Positions 1 through 5,334 of a stretch of 11,942 nt of DNA are shown one piece after another (the first letter of the stretch is position 1; each line of letters opens with the position of its first letter). Under the pieces are notes generated by a model. It was not told the DNA's origin. It saw nothing but the letters and a program-made list of their open reading frames with translations, and did no database searches. The stretch spans positions 1 through 11,942 of the forward strand of contig JBDKTK010000273.1 of the NCBI GenBank assembly GCA_039680225.1, written 5' to 3'. The position numbers were made by a program, and so were the translations under genes. This DNA is from JBDKTK01 sp039680225 (lineage in GTDB: Bacteria > Desulfobacterota > Syntrophia > Syntrophales > UBA4778).

Positions 1-275
1 ATGCCGCCCGCCACGATACTCACGATCAGGGCCGATGCCCACAGGGGCATAGCATCCCCAATGACAATGATGAAAAATGCGATCAGGCCCAGCAGGCCCG
101 CATAGGCAATAAGCCCCCCGACGGCCAGATAAGCGATATCTCTTTTTACCTGGGTCAGCTTGCCGGTCATTTCCGCTTTCGCGAGGTCCACTTCGTCACG
201 GACGAGGGTCCGCATCTCTGCAGTGAACTCGCCGAATAGTTCGCCGAGCGACTGCTCATCTCTATGCCTTTCCAT
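1..275 (-). CDS. Phage holin family protein (holin superfamily III / DUF1469-like), 3' end cut by window edge
   Basis: The frame opens at ATG 275 and stays open to the left window edge, giving about 91 residues with no stop. The N-terminus is a charged amphipathic stretch (start MERHRDEQSLGELFGEF, then RTLVRDEVDLAKAEM). It is followed by two hydrophobic segments (around YLAVGGLIAYAGLLGLIAFF and WASALIVSIVAGG), the second running off the window. This charged helix plus paired membrane helices is typical of the Phage_holin_3_6 family, found mostly in non-phage genomic settings, where its role is not settled. A strong GGAGGT lies at 281-286. Two ATGs stand in tandem (276-278 and 273-275); the second has the better spacing of 6 bases. 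The gene lies 16 bases after the stop of the preceding small membrane protein, so the two are probably co-transcribed. The family call is by pattern recognition only. Confidence 0.7.
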   Translation of the reverse strand, partial: MERHRDEQSLGELFGEFTAEMRTLVRDEVDLAKAEMTGKLTQVKRDIAYLAVGGLIAYAGLLGLIAFFIIVIGDAMPLWASALIVSIVAGG

Positions 276-291
276 CATCTACCTCCAAATT

Positions 292-624
292 TTATTGAAC
301 CGAGCTTCTGAGCATCCTGGCCAGGAATATGCCGGCAATGAATGCGCCCGCAATAACCATCACGGGCTGGCGGCGCGCCAGGCCTTCTGCGCTGCGGAGA
401 AGGTCCTCCACATCCGTATTGCGGAGATATTGCGATAAATTCTCGACTTTGCCTGCAGCCTGATCGGAATAATGCGCCAGGCCCGGCTTGTTTTCCTGCT
501 GGAATTGCTGGCCGGTATTGCGCAGGGCCCTTGCCAGTCCTTCCAGGCTTTCCGAAGCCTGTGTTTTGCGGTTGTTCGCCAGATTCTTTGCCTCACTCCA
601 TATCCGCTGCTTTGCCCTGTTCAT
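292..624 (-). CDS. Small membrane-anchored protein, YqjD/DUF883-like
   Basis: A 110-residue protein with a long charged, glutamine- and asparagine-rich helical N-terminal part (residues 1-85, likely amphipathic or coiled) and one C-terminal hydrophobic segment (about 88-105, PVMVIAGAFIAGIFLARML). The arrangement, with a basic RRQP just before a glycine-containing membrane helix and a short positively charged tail, resembles the YqjD/ElaB/DUF883 group. E. coli members of that group are inner-membrane proteins, and some bind ribosomes in stationary phase. Whether this protein does so is unknown. The start is supported by AAGGAGG at 634-640, nine bases from ATG 624. It is first of a two-gene unit with the holin-like gene, a pairing common in proteobacterial genomes. 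The similarity is structural rather than clear sequence identity, so the family assignment is tentative. Confidence 0.7.
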   Translation of the reverse strand: MNRAKQRIWSEAKNLANNRKTQASESLEGLARALRNTGQQFQQENKPGLAHYSDQAAGKVENLSQYLRNTDVEDLLRSAEGLARRQPVMVIAGAFIAGIFLARMLRSSVQ

Positions 625-813
625 GATTTCCGCCCTCCTTTATGTAATTGCATTCAGATTCAATTATCCAAAAATAACGCCGATATTATGGTCCAGATCA
701 ATTTTCTATATCGCCGGGAAAATCCGCTATCGAGAATAACCTGATTTTATTTAGCGAAATTGCTGAATTGATTTTAGGGTTGGGGATGACCGGATTTTTC
801 TGAGCGTCTGCCG
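625..813. other. Intergenic region between comM and the small membrane gene pair
   Basis: This 189-base stretch is more AT-rich than its surroundings, especially 640-780. It follows the comM stop and precedes the 110-residue membrane protein, with both genes on the minus strand. The promoter of the membrane gene pair is expected here, but I found no convincing -35/-10 or -24/-12 pair. I also see no clear hairpin with a T-run after comM. Only the ribosome binding site at 634-640 is firm. Confidence 0.4.
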
Positions 814-2346
814 TTATTTCAGCCCGGCAGCCATCAGGCTCCGGTAGTGGATGGCCTCGGAAACATGGGGATGGCGGATCTCGCCGGAACCTTCCAGGTC
901 GGCGATAGTCCTGGCAGCCTTGATTATCCGGGTGAAACCGCGGGCGCTCAACCCGAGCTGGTCGACCGCCATTTCCATCAGCTTTTTTGATTCGGGGCAC
1001 AACCGGCAGAATTCCTTTATGTGCCTTGCCGACATGTGCGCATTGCAGGAGATACCGGCGCCCGCGAACCTCTCTGTCTGAATTGCCCTGGCCCTGTTGA
1101 CCCGCTCCCTTATGGTTTGCGAGGACTCCCCGGGTTTGCGCCCTTCGAGGTCGCTGAACCGCACGGAAGGGACCTCTATATGGATGTCGATCCTGTCGAG
1201 CAGCGGCCCGGAAATCCTGGAGCGGTACTGGCGTACCTGCAGCTGGCTGCACCGGCAGGCCCGCCGGGGGTCGGAGAGGTACCCGCACGGGCACGGGTTC
1301 ATCGCCGCCGCGAGCATGAGGCGCGCCGGGAAAGTCGCGCTGGTCGCGGACCGCGTGATCGTGACCATCCCGTCTTCGAGCGGTTGGCGCAGGACCTCCA
1401 GAGCGTTTTTCTTGAATTCCGGGAATTCATCGAGGAACAGGACGCCGTTATGCGCCAGGCTGACTTCGCCCGGCCGGGGGAACTGGCCGCCGCCGATGAG
1501 GCCGACGTCCGAGATAGTGTGGTGCGGGGAACGGAAGGGCCTCGTCCCCATCAGGGTCTCCCGGCTGCCCAAAAGTCCTGCGACCGAATAGATCTTCGTT
1601 ATTTCAATCGCCTCTTCAAACTCAAGGTCCGGCAGGATCGTCGGGAGTCTCTGGGCCAGCATGGTCTTTCCGGAACCGGGGGGCCCAACCATCAAAATAT
1701 TATGGGCGCCGGCCGCGGCTATCTCGACGGCCCGCTTGGCCTGCTCCTGGCCGCGGACCTCTTCGAAGTCGGCCTGGTAAACGGCGCTGTTCCTGAATAT
1801 TTCGGAAAGGGAAAGCTCGACCGGGCCGATCTCCTTCAGGCCGTTAAAGAAATCGACGAGGTCGGAAAGGAATTCCACCGGGATCACGGGGATGCCGCCG
1901 ATGAGGGCCGCCTCCGCGGCGTTGTCCCGCGGGACGATGATCCCCTGCATCTGCATTTTCCTCGCCTGGATGGAGGCGGAGAGCGCGCCGGCCACACTCT
2001 TGACCGTGCCTTCGAGCGAAAGCTCGCCGACAATCACGTACTGTCTCAAATCCTTCCTCCGGATTATCTCCTCAGCCGCCAGTATCCCGGCGGCGATGGG
2101 AAGGTCGAAGCCGGTGCCCTCTTTCTTGATATCGGCGGGCGCGAGGTTCACCGTGACCCGGCCCTCGGGGAACCTGTACCCGGAATTCTTGATCGCCGCC
2201 CGGATGCGGTCCTTGCTTTCTTTGACGGCCGTATCGGGCAGGCCCACCGTCGCGAACTGCGGCAGGCCGTCCGCAATGTCCACCTCCACATTGACCGGAT
2301 AGGAATCAACCCCGATGATCGCGCTCGAGACCGCTTTTGAAATCAA
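814..2346 (-). CDS. comM: YifB/ComM-type Mg-chelatase-like AAA+ ATPase
   Basis: A full-length 510-residue protein, the usual family length. ComM is a hexameric helicase that drives branch migration of donor DNA during natural transformation; in species not known to be competent the protein is often called YifB and its role is less clear. Domains in order: an N-terminal Lon-protease-like ChlI fold (about 1-170), the AAA+ core with Walker A GPPGSGKT at 221-228 and Walker B VLFLDE at about 302-307, the family motif NPCPCG at 350-355, GPLLDRIDIHIEV at about 380-392, and a C-terminal Mg-chelatase domain with LSARGFTRIIKAARTIADL. The start is TTG at 2346: an in-frame stop lies seven codons upstream, and the family normally begins just before SKAVSSAIIGVDSYPV. 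A G-rich AGGCGGGCGGG precedes it. It lies 114 bases after gspB and is transcribed in the same direction, so readthrough from gspAB is possible. Confidence 0.96.
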   Translation of the reverse strand: MISKAVSSAIIGVDSYPVNVEVDIADGLPQFATVGLPDTAVKESKDRIRAAIKNSGYRFPEGRVTVNLAPADIKKEGTGFDLPIAAGILAAEEIIRRKDLRQYVIVGELSLEGTVKSVAGALSASIQARKMQMQGIIVPRDNAAEAALIGGIPVIPVEFLSDLVDFFNGLKEIGPVELSLSEIFRNSAVYQADFEEVRGQEQAKRAVEIAAAGAHNILMVGPPGSGKTMLAQRLPTILPDLEFEEAIEITKIYSVAGLLGSRETLMGTRPFRSPHHTISDVGLIGGGQFPRPGEVSLAHNGVLFLDEFPEFKKNALEVLRQPLEDGMVTITRSATSATFPARLMLAAAMNPCPCGYLSDPRRACRCSQLQVRQYRSRISGPLLDRIDIHIEVPSVRFSDLEGRKPGESSQTIRERVNRARAIQTERFAGAGISCNAHMSARHIKEFCRLCPESKKLMEMAVDQLGLSARGFTRIIKAARTIADLEGSGEIRHPHVSEAIHYRSLMAAGLK

Positions 2347-2356
2347 ACCCGCCCGC

Positions 2357-2385
2357 CTGTAAAGTTAATCAGCTATCCTTTACAG
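2357..2385 (-). promoter_or_regulatory. Inverted repeat just upstream of the comM start
   Basis: A perfect 8-base inverted repeat, CTGTAAAG at 2357-2364 and CTTTACAG at 2378-2385, has a 13-base spacer. In the comM transcript the second arm ends directly at the G-rich Shine-Dalgarno stretch and about ten bases before the TTG start. It could be an operator for a dimeric repressor or an RNA stem that affects access to the ribosome binding site. There is no T-run, so it is not a typical terminator. The function is inferred from position alone. Confidence 0.3.
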
Positions 2386-2460
2386 AATTCCTTGCTCTTT
2401 TTCTACATTTTATTTTCGGTTGAATGCTCGGAGGTGAAATAATATTTGAATCTATCCAAG

Positions 2461-3093
2461 TTAATTGATGGCCGCATCGAATGTGCGGCCCTTGCGGGAG
2501 AACTTTATGCGGGTGGGATAAATCTGCTCGACTTTCATGTCCTCTATTTTTTCGCCCTCGCCGACTAATGTTCCGTTCACCACGGCGCGGCGGTTGGCCG
2601 GCTCCTCGTCCCAGATGATGACAGAGATCTTTACGGGTGTCCCGGCCGCGTCCGGTTCGTCTGCCCGGAGGGCTTTGTCCCGCTTCTCCGTCATTGCCGG
2701 CCGGGCCTGCTGAGTTGCCGCTGCTTGCTTCTTCTCCGGAACAGCCGCGGTCTCGGCCCGGGTAACATTTTTTTCGGCAGACGGGCTGTTTTGGGCAATC
2801 TGATCCGTTTTCAGGGGCGCGGCCGGGGCAGGATTAGGGGCGGTCGCTGCAGGCAGTGCGGCGGCCTGACGGGGCTGGGGCTGTCCGCCGGTCCCGGACA
2901 GTGCCGCATAAATCCCAACCCCGGCGATTACTGCCGCAAACAACAGCCCGGAAATTATCAGCGACATTTTTTTGTACGGGGCTTTCGGACCGGGGTCATG
3001 GCTGAGGATACCGGCGGCGATGTCCGGGTCGCCGCCCTGCCCCGATGTTTTTTCCCTGTCCAGTTTTTTCAGCGCATCCAGTATCAGGCTCAT
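2461..3093 (-). CDS. gspB: Type II secretion system assembly factor GspB
   Basis: A 210-residue inner-membrane protein. The N-terminus MSLILDALKKLDREK is the characteristic cytoplasmic start of GspB proteins. A membrane segment follows at about 43-65 (SLIISGLLFAAVIAGVGIYAAL), then a long Ala/Pro/Gln-rich periplasmic linker (about 67-150), and a compact C-terminal domain (153-208) beginning PVKISVIIWDEEPANRRAVVNG and containing a GEGEKI turn and a YPTRIKF strand. This is the T2SS GspB periplasmic domain, an HR-like fold related to GspC and PilP that in Dickeya OutB contacts the secretin N0 region. In Aeromonas the homologous ExeA/ExeB pair is needed for secretin assembly. The gene starts 28 bases after the gspA stop on the same strand, so the two are almost certainly co-transcribed. 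No strong Shine-Dalgarno is visible, which fits translational coupling. Confidence 0.92.
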   Translation of the reverse strand: MSLILDALKKLDREKTSGQGGDPDIAAGILSHDPGPKAPYKKMSLIISGLLFAAVIAGVGIYAALSGTGGQPQPRQAAALPAATAPNPAPAAPLKTDQIAQNSPSAEKNVTRAETAAVPEKKQAAATQQARPAMTEKRDKALRADEPDAAGTPVKISVIIWDEEPANRRAVVNGTLVGEGEKIEDMKVEQIYPTRIKFSRKGRTFDAAIN

Positions 3094-3121
3094 TGCCCGC
3101 GTCCGTTCGGATAAAGGTTCA

Positions 3122-4012
3122 TCACGGTTTCCAGAAATAAAAGATATAGGCCGTCACTATGATACAGGCCAGGATGAGGGCGGGGGCGAGGAAAAACCGG
3201 CCTTTAAGCAAACTGCCCCTCGTGCATTTCTTCAAATCGCTGATCCCTGCCATCGCGGTCCGCTTTGTGATCACGAGTTCGTTTTTCGTGTAGCCGGCCA
3301 GCAGGGCGCGGTCGCACGAAGCGTTTATCAGCCGGGGATAACCGCGCGAAAAACGGAAGACAGCCCTTGCCGCCCCCCGCGAGAACACGACCCTGCCCTT
3401 CGCGATATCAAGGCGGTGATTGATGTAGTCGACAGTCGCCGGAAAATCGAGCGGCTGAAGGTGGTACCGCACCGTTATCCTCTGGTTGAGCTGCCGGAAT
3501 TCTTTTCTCGCGAGCATCTGCAGCAGTTCCGGCTGGCCCGCAAGGATTATCTGGACGAGTTTCTCGCTGGAGGTCTCCAGGTTGGAAAGGAGCCGGACCT
3601 GCTCCAGCACGGGCCTGTCGAGGTTCTGGGCCTCGTCGATGACGAGGACCACCGTGCGGCCCAGCGCGTTCTGCTCGAGCAAATACTGGTTGAGGGCGTC
3701 CAGCGGATCGTCCTGCAGGCCGATGTTGAGTTCCCGGCAGATGTTCCTCAGGAGCTGCGGCGGCGAGATGCACGGGTTGAAGATGATGGCCGTCCTGTAC
3801 CGGTCCGTGTTGATATGGTCCAGCAGGGCGCGCAGGATGGTCGTCTTGCCGGTGCCGACCTCTCCCGTGAGGGATATGAAACCGGCGCGGTTGTCTATCC
3901 CGTACAGCAGGTGCGCTATGGCTTCCTTGTGATTCCTGCTGAGATAGATAAAGCGGGGGTCGGGCGTCAGATTGAAGGGCTTCTCGCGGAAGCTGTAATA
4001 CTCATAATACAT
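3122..4012 (-). CDS. gspA: Type II secretion ATPase GspA (ExeA-like), short form
   Basis: A 296-residue AAA+ ATPase anchored by a C-terminal membrane helix. The N-terminus (MYYEYYSFREKPFNLTPDPR) is the standard ExeA/GspA opening. Walker A is GEVGTGKT at 50-57, Walker B is VVLVIDEAQ at 121-129, the sensor-like AGQPEL is at 158-163, and LNQRITVRYHL at about 175-185 carries conserved arginine. A hydrophobic segment at 272-293 ends three residues before the stop. GspA forms a complex with GspB and is thought to use ATP to help fit the secretin GspD through peptidoglycan. Longer members such as Aeromonas ExeA carry a periplasmic peptidoglycan-binding domain after the membrane helix; this one has none. 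The first ATG agrees with the family start, although the upstream Shine-Dalgarno is poor. It is followed by gspB after 28 bases. Confidence 0.93.
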   Translation of the reverse strand: MYYEYYSFREKPFNLTPDPRFIYLSRNHKEAIAHLLYGIDNRAGFISLTGEVGTGKTTILRALLDHINTDRYRTAIIFNPCISPPQLLRNICRELNIGLQDDPLDALNQYLLEQNALGRTVVLVIDEAQNLDRPVLEQVRLLSNLETSSEKLVQIILAGQPELLQMLARKEFRQLNQRITVRYHLQPLDFPATVDYINHRLDIAKGRVVFSRGAARAVFRFSRGYPRLINASCDRALLAGYTKNELVITKRTAMAGISDLKKCTRGSLLKGRFFLAPALILACIIVTAYIFYFWKP

Positions 4013-4171
4013 AAGGCAGGCCCCGGGCGGCTGTATCTGTATCAGGAAATGGAATATTGAAACGGCTTACAGGCGATTGAAAGACTAATTGTTCTTACCG
4101 GAAGGAAGGGATATTTTCCATCGGGCATTGCCTCATTTTTGTGATCGAAAATCCTTAGAAAGGCGTCCTGC
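4013..4171. other. Spacer between the small secreted-protein gene and gspA
   Basis: These 159 bases separate two minus-strand genes and are more AT-rich in the middle. The gspAB promoter may lie here, or the upstream gene may share its transcript. I found no convincing promoter pair, terminator hairpin or short coding frame. Confidence 0.35.
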
Positions 4172-4567
4172 TCAGTACGGAGGCAAGCCGTCGTACTCCC
4201 CGGGTTGAATTATATTGGTCGGCAGGCAAATTTTATAATACTTGACAATGGCCTCGCTCCGCGAAAGGGAGTTGGCCTCCACGTAAACGGCTCCCTTGCG
4301 GTCCGCCTCCGGATAGTACGCGTCCGAATAGCCGACATTTTTAAAATCGCCAAGCAGGATCTCGCCCGGGATTGGATCGTACCCGTCGCGCCACTCCATG
4401 ATGAGATAATAATAATTGGGCCCCTCGGCGATGAAATACGTGCAGCCCGGCTCCCTGTACACGACGACTGCCCGGTCCGGGTAGTCGCTCACATATGAAA
4501 GGCAGAGGGGGCAAAAAGTCCCCAGCAGGACCGCGATCGTCACCCATCTTATCATCCTGCCTGCCAT
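4172..4567 (-). CDS. Small secreted tyrosine-rich protein of unknown function
   Basis: A 131-residue protein that I do not recognise. Residues 1-24 look like a Sec signal peptide: a basic start (MAGRMIRW), a hydrophobic core (VTIAVLLGTF) and a plausible signal peptidase I site near CLS/YV. The two cysteines at 19 and 22 do not make a normal lipobox. The predicted mature part of about 107 residues is acidic and very rich in tyrosine (16 residues), with stretches such as NYYYLIMEWRDGYD and SDAYYPEADRKGAVYVEA. Only two cysteines remain (42 and 114), so one disulfide is possible. It looks like a compact beta-rich exported domain. Start ATG 4567 has GGGGAAG about six bases upstream; Met5 at 4555 is an alternative. 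It lies upstream of gspAB on the same strand and diverges from gspG, so it may be a T2SS accessory or substrate, but that rests on position only. Confidence 0.7.
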   Translation of the reverse strand: MAGRMIRWVTIAVLLGTFCPLCLSYVSDYPDRAVVVYREPGCTYFIAEGPNYYYLIMEWRDGYDPIPGEILLGDFKNVGYSDAYYPEADRKGAVYVEANSLSRSEAIVKYYKICLPTNIIQPGEYDGLPPY

Positions 4568-4625
4568 TCGACTTCCCCGGCAATGACGTGTTCAGGATTC
4601 AATATACCTGCCGCGTTTGCGATTC

Positions 4626-4648
4626 AAAATCGGGGAATCCCGTATTTT
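4626..4648 (+). other. Stem-loop in the divergent region, possible terminator or attenuator
   Basis: AAAATCGGG (4626-4634) pairs with CCCG (4639-4642) and ATTTT (4644-4648) around the loop GAAT, with one bulged T. A T-rich run follows at 4657-4665 on the plus strand after eight bases. The distance to the T-run is longer than in a standard intrinsic terminator, and there is no obvious plus-strand transcript for it to end. It may instead act on the leader of either flanking gene. Confidence 0.3.
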
Positions 4649-4851
4649 GGGGAGATTATTTTTTTAGACCGCCCCGGCGTGATTTTCATTACAGCGGGGA
4701 ACTCCCGGCCGGATTTCTTTCCAGGTGATCGCCCTTTGCCTATCTCTCATTCAGGTATTTCGAATAATAAAATCCGTTATACCCTGATGGCGAATTTCCG
4801 GTTTGATAGATTATACGTAAGTAGCTTCGCAAGCCGCTCTAATCTTTTTTC

Positions 4852-4857
4852 GGAGGT
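4852..4857 (+). promoter_or_regulatory. Ribosome binding site of gspG
   Basis: GGAGGT stands 8 bases before TTG 4866 and 14 bases before ATG 4872. The spacing favours TTG as the start codon, which adds two residues (Met-Gly) before MRRQSKGF. Both starts are in frame and leave the mature pseudopilin unchanged. Confidence 0.7.
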
Positions 4858-4865
4858 AGACGGGA

Positions 4866-5282
4866 TTGGGAATGAGAAGGCAGTCGAAAGGTTTCACCCT
4901 GATCGAGCTGCTCGTTGTCCTCTCGATCATCACCCTGCTGGCGGCCCTCGTCGGGCCCCGGCTTTTCACCAAGCTGGGCAAGGGGAAGCAGGCCGCGGCC
5001 AGGGCGCAGATAGAGCTCTTCTCGCAGGCCCTGGACCAGTACAGGCTTGACGTCGGCAGGTACCCGTCTTCCCAGGAGGGCCTCAACGCGCTCGTGACCA
5101 ATCCCGGTGTCGAAAACTGGGACGGCTCTTACCTGAAGAAAGGGCTCCCCGCAGATCCCTGGGGCAAGCATTATATTTACCAGTGTCCCGGCGCCCACGG
5201 CGAATATGACCTTTGCAGTTACGGGAGGGACGGCTCGCCCGGCGGCGATGGGGAGGACAAGGATATCCTCAGCTGGGAGTAG
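4866..5282 (+). CDS. gspG: Type II secretion major pseudopilin GspG
   Basis: A 138-residue protein, normal for the family. It has a short basic leader and the prepilin peptidase site SKG/FTLIELLVVLSIITLLAAL, with cleavage after Gly9 and the conserved Glu at mature position 5. The hydrophobic helix anchors the subunit in the membrane before assembly and packs the pseudopilus core. The globular part has typical GspG landmarks: YRLDVGRYPSSQEGLNAL, LPADPWG at about 94-100, HGEYDL at about 111-116, and the C-terminal acidic loop (YGRDGSPGGDGEDKDI, 119-134) that binds calcium in homologues. Unusually there are two cysteines, 107 and 117, flanking HGEYDL. It is first in a plus-strand pair with gspD, 52 bases downstream, and lies far from the other pseudopilin genes, which are on the opposite strand. 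The cleaving peptidase GspO is not in this window. Confidence 0.97.
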   Translation: MGMRRQSKGFTLIELLVVLSIITLLAALVGPRLFTKLGKGKQAAARAQIELFSQALDQYRLDVGRYPSSQEGLNALVTNPGVENWDGSYLKKGLPADPWGKHYIYQCPGAHGEYDLCSYGRDGSPGGDGEDKDILSWE

Positions 5283-5334
5283 TCCCGGCAATAGGGTCCT
5301 GCACAGCGACTGAGAAAAGGAAAAATAAAAAAAT

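Larger units (their letters stand above)
4568..4865. promoter_or_regulatory. Divergent intergenic region upstream of gspG
   Basis: About 300 bases separate two genes read in opposite directions, so promoters for both should be here. The region is more AT-rich than its surroundings. Structures seen: a hairpin at 4626-4648 (listed separately) and an imperfect inverted repeat TCAGGTAT (4751-4758) with ATACCCTGA (4779-4787), one base bulged. A weak candidate -10 (TTATAC, 4811-4816) precedes gspG, with only a poor -35 (TGGCGA, 4788-4793), so no promoter is called firmly. No credible small gene is seen. Confidence 0.45.

Noticed and set aside
1021..2340. Plus-strand open frame of 439 codons
   Set aside because: It lies wholly antisense to comM, whose motifs are intact. 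The translation is Arg/Gly/Asp-rich without any recognisable domain, as expected for an opposite frame in GC-rich DNA.
2972..4060. Plus-strand open frame of 362 codons across gspB and gspA
   Set aside because: It runs antisense to two well-supported genes and across the space between them, and shows no domain or ribosome binding site.
4788..4816. Promoter for gspG with -35 TGGCGA and -10 TTATAC
   Set aside because: The -35 matches the consensus at only about half its bases and no other evidence supports it, so it is mentioned but not called as a feature.
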